Source: Stenogyne calaminthoides
Taxonomy: Eukaryota > Streptophyta > Magnoliopsida > Lamiales > Lamiaceae
Reading direction: 5' to 3'
DNA length: 64,000 nt
NCBI GenBank assembly: GCA_037126765.1
Contig: JBBCBC010000007.1
Coordinates: 27,971,667 to 28,035,666 of the forward strand
The position numbers and the translations under genes were made by a program. The notes under the pieces were generated by a model, which saw only the letters and a program-made list of their open reading frames with translations, ran no database searches and was not told where the DNA came from. Of the stretch, positions 1-11,163 are shown in pieces; within the stretch, counting starts at the first letter, position 1; each line of letters begins with the position of its first letter.

Positions 1-2662
1 TTGTAATGGTTTTTCCCAACGGATAATATGAGTGTGTAGTATAGGCATTTTTTTTCATAGATCACTGTAGTAGGGTTTTTCTTGTTCTTGTTGTAATTTT
101 GATCGAAAGGTGGAGGATCTGGAAACGGCGATTGGGGTTTTGGTCATTGGATGGTGAAAACTGTTTTGGCCATAACTTTTTGACTCGGGTGTCTGTTTTC
201 ATATTATAACCATGTTTCGGAAACGCCTTGAAGTCCTCTATATGTCTCACAACTTCACCGTCCATATAAAATTGAACCACCAGATAGTATTATAAAAGTT
301 TTCTCAATCGCAACCCTCGTATGATATTGTAATCGTTTCTCCCAACGGATAATATGAGTGGGTAGTATATGCATTTTTTATCATAGATCACTGTAGTAAG
401 GTTTTGCTTGTTCTTATTGTAATTTTGATCGCAAGGATGAGCGATGGAGGATGGAGGATCTGAAAATGGTGATTGGGGTTTTGGCCATTGGATGGTGAAA
501 ACTGTTTTAGCAATAAATTTTGACTCGGGTGTCAGTTTTCCTATTATAACCATGTTTCAAAAACGTCTTGAAGTCCTCTACATTTCTCACAGCTTTGCCA
601 TCCCTATAAAACTGACCCAACAGATAGTATTATAATATTTTTCTCTATCGCAACCCTCCTGTGATATTGTAATCGTTTATCCCAATGGATAATATGAGTG
701 GGTAGTATAGGCATTTTTTTCATAGATCACTGTAGTAGGGTTTTGCTTGTTCTTGTTTTAATTTTGATCGCAAGGTGGAGGATCTGAAAACGGCGATTGG
801 GGTTTTTGCCATTGGATGGTGAAAACTGTTTTGGCCATAACTTTTGACTCGGGTGTCTGTTTTCATATTATAACCATGTTTCGGAAACGTCTTGAAGTCC
901 TCTATATGTCTCACAACTTCGCCGTCCCTATAAAACTGACCCATCGGATAGTATTATAATTTTTTTCTCAATTGCAACCCTCTTGTTATATTGTAATCGT
1001 TTTTCCCAACGGATAATATGAGTGGGTAGTATAGGCATTTTTTTTTCATAGATCACTGTACTAGGGTTTTCCTTGTTCTTATTGTAATTTTGATCGCAAG
1101 GATGAGCGATGTCGGATGGAGGATCTGGAAACGGCGATTGGGGTTTTGGCCATTTGATGGTGAAAACTGTTTTGGCCATAACTTTTGACTCGGGTGTCCG
1201 TTTTCCTATTATAACCATGTTTCAGAAACGTCTTGAAGTCATCTACATGTCTCTTAGCTACTTCATCCCTCTAAAACTGACCTACTAGATAGTATTATAG
1301 TATTTTTCTCTATCGCAATCCTTTTGTGATATTCTAATCATTTTTCCCAACGGATAATATGAGTGGGTAGTATAGGCATTTTTTTTCATAGATCACTGTA
1401 GTAGGGTTTTGCTTGTTCTTGTTGTAATTTTGATCACAAGGATGAGCGATGTCGGATGGAGGATTTGGGAAAGGCGATTGGGGTTTTGGCAATTGGATGG
1501 TGAAAACTGTTTTGGCCATACCTTTTGACTCGGGTGTCTGTTTTTATATTATAACAATGTTTCGGAAACGTCTTGAAGTCCTCTACATGTCTCATACCTT
1601 CGCCGTCACTCTAAAACTGACCCACTAGATAGTATTATAATATTTTTCTCAATCGCAACCCTCGTGTGATATTGTAATCGTTTTTCCCATTGGATAATAT
1701 GTGTGGGTAGTAAAACAATTTTTTTTCATAGATCACTATAGTAGGGTTTTGCTTGTTCTTGTTGTAATTTTGATCGCAAGGATGAGCGATGTCGGATGGA
1801 GGATCTGGAAACGACGATTGGGGTTTTTGCCATTGGATGGTGAAAACTGTTTTGGCCATAACTTTTGACTCGGGTGTCCGTTTTCCTATTATAACCATGT
1901 TTCGGAAACATCTTGAAATCCTCTACATATCTCACAGCTTCGCCGTCCCTCTAAAACTGACCCACCAGATAGTATTATAATATTTTTCTCTATCGCAACC
2001 TTCGTGTGATATTGTATCCATTTTTCCCAACGGATAATATGAGTGGGTAGTATAGGCATTTTTTTTTCATAGATCACTGTTGTAGGGTTTTGCTTGTTCT
2101 TGTTGTAATTTTGATCACAAAGATGAGCGATGTCGGATGGAGGATCTGGAAACGGCGATTGGAGTTTTGGCCATTGGATGGTGAAAACTGTTATGGCCAT
2201 AACTTTTGACTCAGGTGTCAGTTTTCTTATTATAACAAAGTTTCGGAAACGTCTTGAAGTCCTCTACATTTATCATACCTTTGCCGTCCTTCAAAAACTG
2301 ACCCACCGGATAGTATTATAATATTTTTCTCTATCGCAAGTCCCGTGTGATATTGTAATCGTTTTATCAACGGATAATATGTGTAGGTAGTATATGCATA
2401 TTTTTTCATAGATCACTGTAGTAGGGTTTTGCTTGTTCTTGTTGTAATTTTGATCGCAAGGATGAGCAATGTCTGATGGAGGATCTGGAAACGGCAATTG
2501 GGGTTTTGACCATTGGATGGTGAAAACTGTTTTGGCCATAACTTTTGACTCGGGTGTCCGTTTTTCTGTTATATCCATGTTTCAGAATCGTCTTGAAGTC
2601 GTCTCTCACTGCTTAGTTGTCCCTCCATAACTGACCCACAAATAGTATTATAATATTTTTCC

Positions 2663-4696
2663 CTATCGCAACCCTCGTGTGATATTGTAATCGTTTTTCC
2701 CAACGGATAATATGAGTGGGTAGTATAGGCATATTTTTTCATAGATCACTGTAGTAGGGCTTTGCTTGTTCTTGTTGTAATTTTGATCGCAAGGATGAGC
2801 GATGTCGGATGGAGGATCTGGAAATGGCGATTGGGGTTTTGGCCATTGGATGGTGAAAACTGTTTTGGCCATAACTTTTGACTCGGATGTCTGTTTTAAT
2901 ATTATAACAATGTTTGTAAACGTCTTGAAGTCCTCTATATGTCTTACACCTTCGCCATCCCTCTAAAACTTACCCACGGATAGTATTATAATATTTTTCT
3001 CAATTGCAACCCTCGTGTGACATTGTAATCGTTTTTCCCAACGGATAATATGAGTGGGTAGTATAGACATTTTTTTTCATAGATCATTGTAGTAGGGTTT
3101 TGCTTGTTCTTGTTGTAATTTTGATCGCAAGGATGAGCGATGTCGGATGGATGATCTGGAAACGGCGATTGGGGTTTTGGCCATTGGATGGTGAAAACTG
3201 TTTTGTCAATAACATTTGACTCGGGTGTCTATTTTCATATTATAACCATGTTTCGAAAACTTCTTGAAGTCCTCTACATGTCTCACAGCTTCGCCGTCCT
3301 TCTAAAACTGACCCACCGGATAGTATTATAATATTTTTCTAAATCGCAACCCTCGTGTGATATTGTAATCATTTTTCCAAATAGATAATATGAGTGGGTA
3401 GTATAGGCATTTTTTTCATAGATCACTGTAGTAGGGTTTTGCTTCTTCCTGTTGTAATTTTGATCGCAAGGATGAGCGATGTCGGATGGAGGATCTGGAA
3501 ACGGCGATTGGGGTTTTGGCCATTGGATGGTGAAAACTGTTTTGGCCATAACTTTTGACTCGGGTGTCCGTTTTCCAATTATAACCATGTTTTAGAAACG
3601 ACTTGACGTCGTCTACATGTATCCTAGCTACGTCGTCCCTCTAAAACTGACCCACTGGATAGTATTATAGTATTTTTCTCTATCGCAACCCTCGTGTGAT
3701 ATTGTAATAGTTTTTCCAAACGGATAATATGAGTGGGTAGTATAGGCATTTTTTTTCATAGATCACTGTAGTAGGGTTTTGCTTGTTCTTGTTGTAATTT
3801 TGATCGCAAGGATGAGCGATGTCGGATGGAGGATCTGGAAATGGCGATTGGGGTTTTGGCCATTGGATGGTGAAAACTGTTTTGGCCATAACTTTTGACT
3901 CGGATGTCTGTTTTAATATTATAACAATGTTTCAGAAACGTCTTGAAGTCCTCTATATGTCTTACACCTTCGCCATCCCTCTAAAACTTACCCACGGATA
4001 GTATTATAATATTTTTCTCAATTGCAACCCTCGTGTGACATTGTAATCGTTTTTCCCAACGGATAATATGAGTGGGTAGTATAGAATTTTTTTTTCATAG
4101 ATCATTGTAGTAGGGTTTTGCTTGTTCTTGTTGTAATTTTGATCGCAAGGATGAGCGATGTCGGATGGATGATCTGGAAACGGCGATTGGGGTTTTGGCC
4201 ATTGGATGGTGAAAACTTTTTGTCAATAACATTTGACTCGGGTGTCTATTTTCATATTATAACCATGTTTCAGAAACTTCTTGAAGTCCTCTACATGTCT
4301 CACAGCTTCGCCGTCCTTCTAAAACTGACCCACCGGATAGTATTATAATATTTTTCTAAATCGCAACCCTCGTGTGATATTGTAATCATTTTTCCAAATA
4401 GATAATATGAGTGGGTAATATAGGCATTTTTTTCATAGATCACTGTAGTAGGGTTTTGCTTCTTCCTGTTGTAATTTTGATCGCAAGGATGAGCGATGTC
4501 GGATGGAGGATCTGGAAACGGCGATTGGGGTTTTGGCCATTGGATGGTGAAAACTGTTTTGGCCATAACTTTTGACTCGGGTGTCCGTTTTCCTATTATA
4601 ACCATGTTTTAGAAACGACTTGACGTCGTCTACATGTCTCCTAGCTACGCCGTCCCTCTAAAACTGACCCACTGGATAGTATTATAGTATTTTTCT
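2663..4696. repeat. Higher-order repeat: duplicated satellite trimer (2 x about 1,017 bp)
   Basis: Three consecutive satellite units (about 2663-3679) are repeated almost unchanged at about 3680-4696, an offset of 1,017 bp. Diagnostic variants recur at that offset: the CTCGGATGTCTGTTTTAATA variant near 2882 and 3899, the GCTTCTTCCTGTTG variant near 3442 and 4459, and the GATGATCTGG variant near 3151 and 4168. Neighbouring monomers differ from one another more than these trimers do, which points to a recent block duplication. Boundaries are approximate. Confidence 0.85.
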
Positions 4697-5030
4697 CTAT
4701 CGCAACTCTCGTGTGATATTGTAATAGTTTTTCCAAACGGATAATATGAGTGGGTAGTATAGGCATTTTTTTTCATAGATCACTGTAGTAGGGTTTTGCT
4801 TGTTCTTGTTGTAATTTTGATCGCAAGGATGTGCGAAATCGGATGGAGGATCTGGATACGGCGATTGGGGTTTTGACCAAATTGCATGGTGAAAAATGTT
4901 TTGGCAATAACTTTTGACTCGGGTGTCCGTTTTCATATTATAACCATGTTTCAAAAATGTCTTGAAGTCCTCTACATTTCTCATAGCTTCGTCGTCCCTC
5001 AAAAACTGACCCAACGGATAGTATTATAAA

Positions 5031-5062
5031 ACTATTCATAGAAAAGAAGGCTTCGCCTTCTA
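5031..5062. other. Hairpin-bearing replacement inside the last satellite unit
   Basis: In the last unit roughly 90 bp of normal sequence is missing and is replaced by a short stretch with a perfect 7-bp inverted repeat, AGAAGGC and GCCTTCT, around a 3-nt loop (5045-5061). The next unit resumes at GTTGTAATTTTGATCG. No other copy in the array carries it. Confidence 0.75.
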
Positions 5063-5339
5063 GTTGTAATTTTGATCGCCAGGATGAGCGATGTTGGATG
5101 GAGGATCTGGAAACGGCGATTGGGGTTTTGGCCATTGGATGGTGAAAACTGTTTTGGCCATAACTTTTGACTCGGGTGTTCGTTTTCCTATTATAACCAT
5201 GTTTCGGAAATGTCTTGAAGTCCTCTACATTTCTCATAGCTTCACCGTCCCTCAAAAACAGACCCACCGGATAGTATTATAATATTTTTCTCTATCGCAA
5301 CCCTCGTGTGATATTGTAATCATTTTTCTTTAAGCTCTG

Positions 5340-5597
5340 ATCTGATCAGAAAACCTTGGAATCTGATTTGTTCAAACTGGTTTTTCTACACGGGTTGAAA
5401 CTAGCTTCCGCACATCAGTTAACCTGATAGACACCGAACTGATCTGCTTCACAGGAATCAGTAAGTTGGATATCAGATCGTACTGATCATCCCTCGCACA
5501 CTATATCAGTTAACCTGCCATCACAACTGATCACGTGAAAAGTTTTGAAAGTCTATTCACCCCTCCCCTCTAGACTTCCACCTAACGAAACCCATTC
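5340..5597 (+). mobile_element. Terminal fragment of a Copia-C LTR, plus orientation
   Basis: This matches the last 250-300 bp of the complete solo LTR at 23749-25561: GATCAGAAAACCTT, a CACGGGTT / GCTTCCGCAC block, a TAGACTT block and the terminal TTCGGGACCTACA. It is cut on the left by the satellite. Its orientation is opposite to the Copia-C coding sequence just to its right, so it is not that copy's own 3' LTR in a simple arrangement. Confidence 0.8.
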
Positions 5598-5624
5598 GGG
5601 ACCTACACCCAAATACTGACATGT

Positions 5625-8375
5625 TCCTCAGGTTGATTTTCTGTCTATCCTACAACCCCCATAATCAGAATCAGGGTACCCACTAAGCTCTACATTATCA
5701 TCTGCTTGGTACCATAAACTAATGTTTACAATTCCTTTTAGATACTTAAGAATCCGCTTAATTGCTTCTTGGTGGATTTTCATTGGATTTGCCTGAAATC
5801 GGGCACATACACCTACTGCAAAGGTTATATCAGGTCTACTGGCAGTAAGGTACAAAAGTGTTCCAATGAGAGCCCTATACTCTTTTTGATTAGTCTTCTC
5901 TCTATTTTCATCTGTATCCATCTTGAAGGAAGTCATCATTGGAATTTTGGCATTCTTGCAGTTCTACACTCCAAATATAGCCAACATATTTCGGATGTAC
6001 TTGGCCTGACATATGAAGATTCCTTCCTTACTCTGTTTCACTTGAAGAGCTAAGCAGTAGTTCATCTGGCCCATCATGGACATTTCAAATTTCCCTTGCA
6101 ATGATGCTTACTGAACCTTTCACATAGTTCCTGATTTAGAGATCCGAAAATGATATCATCCACATAAATCTGAGCTAATAGAATATCATCTTCATCTTCA
6201 ATTCTGAACAAAGTTCTATCTATCTTGCCTTTGGTAAACCCATTTTGTATCAAGAAGTGGGATAAAGTATCATACCAAGCTTTAGAATCCTGTTTCAGTC
6301 CATAAAGAGATTTTGTTAAACGGTACACCTGGTCGCTTTTTTCAAAGCCTGGAGGTTGTTCAACATAAACTACTTGTGCTAGTACTCAATTTAAGAATGC
6401 ACTCTTTACATCCATCTGATACATCTAGAACCCTTGAATGCAGTATATGCCAAAAAACGCCCGAATTACTTCAAGTCGAGCAACTGGTGCAAAGGTTTCA
6501 TCATAATCAAACCCTTATGATTGTGAATAACCCTTTGCAATAAGTCTAGCTTTGTTTCTGGTTATGCCATCATTCTCATCATTCTTGTTCTTGTAGACCC
6601 ACTTAGTTCCAATCACATCTTGGTGAGTTGGTCTATCTACAAGTTCCCCAAACTTGATTCCTCTCGAATTGCTCCAGTTCTTCTTGCATTTCTAGAATCT
6701 AGTTGGCATCTAGTAGAGCTTCTTCTGGTATGGTAGGTTCCTGCAAAGAAAGATAGCAATAGTACATGTCACTTTCACCAATCTAATGTCTAGTCTGGAC
6801 TCGAGCATTTAGATTGCCGATTATCAGATCAGTCGGATGGTCTCTTAACTAGTTCCTTCTGACCTGATTTACGTTAGTTGAGGTTTCATCCTCTTCTGAT
6901 GTTGAGTCACTAGAGACTTGGATATATGCGATATTAAGATCCATTTGGCATGAACAAGTCTCTGATGTCTGTTCGCCGGAATATCAGGTGTTCCCCTTGG
7001 ATTTGGGGTCCAGGTACTCTCTTAGCTGTACCAGTTTCTTCATCGACAGTTATACGTACCTTTGGGTCTGATTGACATGGTGAATCAATGAGATCAAAGT
7101 CATGAATGCACAATTCCACATTTTGGTGTCTCTTTTCCTTTCCTTGATACTCGGTTGATCCATTTTTTGTGCATCAGGTCCAACTGGTGCAGCTCCTTCT
7201 GGTGCATATTTCCCCAGCTTAGATGTTGATTCATCAAAGACCACATGCGGTGATTCTTCAACAACTAGGGTTTGTCTGTTGTATACCCTGAATGCCTGCT
7301 GGTTAAGGAATATCTTAAGAATATACCCTCATCTGACTTGGCATCAAAGGATTTCAACTGAGTCTTCCCATTGTTGTGTATGAAACAATTACACCCAAAA
7401 ACATGGAAGTAAGAAACACGAGATTTTTTGCTCTTCCACAATTCATAGGGTGTCTTCTAATGAGTCTTAGTTAGAAGGCAATTCTGATTGTGGCAAGCTA
7501 TGTTTATTGCCTTTGCCCATAAACATTTGGGAGTATCAAACTCAACAGTGCGATATGTTCCTCCTTTCTGCTACATCGTTCTGTTGTGGTGTTTTGGCGG
7601 CTGATGTTTCACGTTGCATCCCAAACTCATTGTAGAAATCAGATATGAAAGAATTCAAGAACTCAGTTCCCTTGTCTGATCTGATTTTCACAATATGACA
7701 CCTTTGTCATTCTGTAGCTTCTTGAGGAGCTCAGGTATCTTTGTTGTAGTTTCATTCTTCTCGAATAAAAAAATAACCCATGTAAACTTGGAGTAGTCAT
7801 CCACGATCACTAGGGTGTATTTGCATCCACTGAAACTAAGGTGCGTGTCTGGTCCAAAGAGGTCCATATGGAGCAGCTAGATGGCGGTGCTGGGATCTCC
7901 TTAAATGAAGCTTTGACTTCCTTTCCTATTTGACATGTGGCACATGTCTGAACTTTTGCGAAATCTTCATTCGGGAGACCCTCCACCAACAACATCCTAA
8001 TTATCTTATTAAGAACTTTAAAGTTCAGATGGCACATACGCTTGTGCTAGAGCCACTGATACTTCTGGAACTCTTAGCAACTAAACATGCGTATAACGAA
8101 CAGTTGTTCCAATTGACTATATAAACATTCCCTCTTCGGGTTCCAGTCAGTACCAATCATTCGAAAACTCAATACTGAAGCCGTTGTCGTAGAACTGAGA
8201 TACTGATAGCAGATTATGCTTTAAACCATCTACGTACGATACTCCAGAAATCTGTACATCATCATTTACTAAGATTCCAACTCCTTTGGTTAAACCACAA
8301 TTGTTGTCACCAAAGTATACACGTGGGTCATCTTGTAAGCCTTTGATATATTCTTTGTGTTCTTAGTATCAGACT
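5625..8375 (-). pseudogene. Copia-C pol remnant (pre-integrase, integrase, RT, RNase H)
   Basis: Read on the minus strand, this is a decayed copia polyprotein. Order: the end of a protease/GAG-pre-integrase region (about 8370-7900, including a CATCQIGK stretch); integrase with VDDYSKFTW (about 7790), SDKGTEF (about 7680) and a QQNDVAER stretch, giving the D-D-E positions; RT with IGTKWVYKNK, DYDETFAPVARLE and the catalytic YVDD (about 6160); and RNase H cut short after DSDYGGCRIDRKS (5628). Stops and frameshifts break every domain. It lacks gag, the last part of RNase H and a matching 3' LTR. The product would have been the enzyme set for reverse transcription and integration; this copy cannot make it. 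Confidence 0.88.
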
Positions 8376-8734
8376 GATCAGGCTACCTCTGAGTCTTCAG
8401 GTACAAGTTGTCTTAGCACAACTTGTGATTCTTCTGATGTCTTCATAAGATAGGTCTTCTGGTCTTGATGTATTGATGTCTTCGAGTCTTCTAATCTTCG
8501 ATGCTTCTGAATAATGACTCTACTGATCTTTAGGTTCTTCTGATCTGGTATTCTGATCTTCAAGACTTAACCTCTCATATTGAGTTCCCCCTCAATATGT
8601 GATATATTCTATATATCAGTTGTCTATACACATCAGCTAGTTATCCTATCTGATTCATCAGTTAGCTAACAGGTCTGACTGGTCCTATTACAACTGTTTT
8701 GGAACTCTCATCAAAACTATAAATTTTCCTAATA
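8376..8734 (-). mobile_element. 5' part of a Copia-C LTR, minus orientation
   Basis: Reverse-complemented, this aligns with the start of the solo LTR at 23749: a degraded TATTAGGAAAATTTATAG in place of TGTTGGGAAATTTATAA, then AGTTCCAAAACAG, then the CACATATTGAGGGGGAACTC block. It begins exactly where the RNase H of the Copia-B copy on the right breaks off, so Copia-C sequence interrupts that gene. It joins internal pol sequence at about 8375, so most of the LTR and all of gag are missing. Confidence 0.82.
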
Positions 8735-9960
8735 GATTGTGAAACACAATTTTGTTTCTTGCTATGCCAGGAAATCAAATTGTTACCCATGTAAAAGCAA
8801 TCACCCCTTGTGCTTTTTCTATCACCAATATCTCCTTCCCAATCAGCATCACTATATCCAGTCAGTACACTACATGTATCCTTTGTGTACCATATACCAA
8901 GATATGTTGTTCCACCAACATATCTGATAATCTTCTTCACATCATTCATGTGTGATTCATTTGGATTAACTTGATACCTGACACAAACACAAACACTATA
9001 CATAATGCCAGGTCTATTAGAGGTAACATAGAGAAGACTACTTATCATGGATATGTACAGTGTGTGATCAACATCTTGACCAACATTGTCTTTGCTCAAC
9101 TTCTGAGATTTCCCCATAGGTATTTTCATATGCTTTGAGTTCCCAAGACCAAATCACTTAACCAGGTTCCTTGCATATTTGCTTAACCAAGTCTCCAATC
9201 ATGTTCATCTCAAATGTAGATGACATTGCCTCAACAAATTCATTCAACAGCTTATCTGATTTTGCACAAAATACTATGTCATCAACATAAATATGTGCAA
9301 TCATCAACTCTCCATCAACCTGCTTAATGAATAAGTTCATGTCTACTTCACCTCTAACAAAACCAAATTGCAAAAGAAAGTCAATTAATCAGCCACACCA
9401 AGCTCTAGGAGTTTGTTTCAAGCCATACAATGCTTTCTTAAGCTTATACACATGATCAGGATAGTGAGGATCTTCATGTCCGAAGGGTTGTTCAATATAT
9501 GCTTCTTCATTCAAGATACCATTCAAAAAAATAGTGTTTATATCCATTTGATGTAATTTGATATTAATAAAACATCCAATAGCTAACAACAATCTAATAG
9601 ATTCAATCCTAGCTATGGGTGTAAATGTTTCATCAAAATCAATACCCTCAACTTGTGTGTATCCTTGGGCAACCAATCTAGCCTTATTTTTTACTATGTT
9701 TTCAGACTCATTAGTTTTGTTATTAAAAATCCACTTGGTTCCAATGAATTAGTGTTGTTAGGTCTTGGAACTAGTGTCATCATTCCTCTCAAACTAATTA
9801 AGTTCTTCATGCAAAACATTTATCCAATTTTCATCAGTTAAGGCTTCTTTCACACTTTTAGGCTCAATTGTGGAATAGTAACATTCAGAATTTACCATGT
9901 TGCATATGGAAGACATACACACATATCTCACAACATCTTTTGAGCTTACCCTTCTTATGG
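8735..9960 (-). pseudogene. Copia-B (minus copy) reverse transcriptase and RNase H, truncated
   Basis: Minus-strand frames give the RT block VAQGYTQVEGIDFDETFTP, LHQMDIN, LYGLKQTPRAW and the catalytic IYVDDIVF (about 9285). RNase H follows with LTGYSDADWEGDIGDRKS and SWHSKKQNCVSQS. A deletion of roughly 55 bp after the MIGDL stretch (about 9170) removes the NYFLGL region present in the plus-strand copy at 59160. The frame ends at 8735, where a Copia-C LTR cuts in, so the last part of RNase H and everything 3' of pol are gone. Confidence 0.9.
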
Positions 9961-10082
9961 TTTGTACTCACAAATGATTTGGTTTGAAGGATGATTTTTC
10001 ATTATTCTGGAAGCAGATGTTCTCTTATGAGTGTATTGATTGTTACTTTATGAACCTTTAATTTTTTAATTTTCATAGAATG

Positions 10083-11143
10083 TTATCCCGGATGTCGTGG
10101 CATTAGGTGTATATCCTTATAATTTTCGAAATTTCTAGTTCCATCAGAAATCTCAATGTGCTCAGACACATCTTCTTTAACACTTTTTCCTGCTATGTTA
10201 TTTGAATCATCAAAAATAACATTTACAGATTCTTGAACAGTGTTTAACCTCAGGTTGAAAAAACTATATGCTTTACTATTTCTAGGATAACCCAAGAAAA
10301 AACTTTTGTTACTTTTAGAGTCAAACTTATGAAGTTGATCTCTATCAATTATAATGTAGCAAACACAACCAAACACATGAAAGTATTTCAAATTTGGTTT
10401 CTTATTGTTCGAAGTCTAATATTCAATCAGTCCTCATTAAAACTCTGTTAATAATATGACATGCAGTGTTTAATGCTTCAGCCCAAAATAGTTTAGAAAG
10501 ATGTTTAGCTTGTGACATTACCCTAGCCATTTCTTGTAGAGTTCTATTCTACCTTTCATCTATTCCATTTTGTTGTGGAGTTTTAGGAGATAAAAATTCC
10601 TATATTATACCCTTCTCTTCACAGAAATTAGAAAATGAAATATTTTAAAATTCCCTACCATGATCTGACCTAATTCTACTAACTTTCAAGTTGTACACAG
10701 TTTTAAACCTCTTATACAAAACTTTAAAAGCAAAAAAAGTTTCAGATTTATCTCTTAAAAACTCAATCCAAGTATATCTAGAGAAATCATCTACCACAAC
10801 CAATATGTATCTTTTACCTCCAAGACTTTCTGTTTCCATAGGACCCATAAGATCCATATGCAATATCTCAAAACACCGTGTTGTCAAACAATGTGACAAC
10901 ATCTTGTGTGACACTCAGATCTGTTTATCTTTTTGGCATGGACCACAAATTGTAGTCTCCTGCATTGTCATCTTTGGTAATCCTTTTACAGCTAGCTCCT
11001 ACTCTCACAAGTTTCTGTATATTCCTATAGTTTACATGTCCAAATTTTTTATGCCACAAAACATTCTCATTATTGTTGGCAAGATTGAAAACATTGTTAG
11101 ATTCAATAAGATAACAATTATCAATTGACCTATTACCAGTCAT
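10083..11143 (-). pseudogene. Copia-B (minus copy) GAG-pre-integrase and integrase
   Basis: The GAG-pre-integrase motif LWHKKFGHVNYRNIQKL lies at about 11060. The integrase core follows: LLGPME-type entry, VVVDDFSRYTWIEFL (first Asp, about 10795), RIRSDHGREF (second Asp, about 10650) and PQQNGIDERKNRT (Glu, about 10560). It ends with the FGCVCYIIIDRDQ region. Several stops and frame changes, for example near 10645 and 10400, make it non-functional. It is the closest relative in the window of the integrase at 57317-58010. Confidence 0.9.
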
Positions 11144-11163
11144 AAGACATTCAATTTCTGTAT

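Larger units (their letters stand above)
1..5331. repeat. Tandem satellite array, unit about 327-341 bp
   Basis: About 15 full head-to-tail units plus a shortened last one. The anchor CATAGATCACTGTAG recurs near 56, 382, 721, 1048, 1388, 1728, 2069, 2408, 2738, 3079, 3417, 3757, 4097, 4434 and 4775. Unit length falls into two classes, about 327 and about 340 bp; short units lack a block reading GATGAGCGATGTCG. Short open frames recur in each unit on both strands, but the length is not a multiple of three, so they do not join into one protein and I do not call genes. The array starts before the window and ends near 5331, where copia LTR sequence begins. I do not recognise the family. Confidence 0.93.

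Noticed and set aside
290..5282. Many 60-109-codon frames repeated through the satellite on both strands
   Set aside because: They recur with the repeat, shift frame between units because the unit is not a multiple of three, and lack any known domain. They are by-products of the tandem array.
1..5331. CRISPR-like or other spaced repeat system
   Set aside because: The repeats are contiguous 330-340-bp tandem units with no unique spacers, in a plant genome context.
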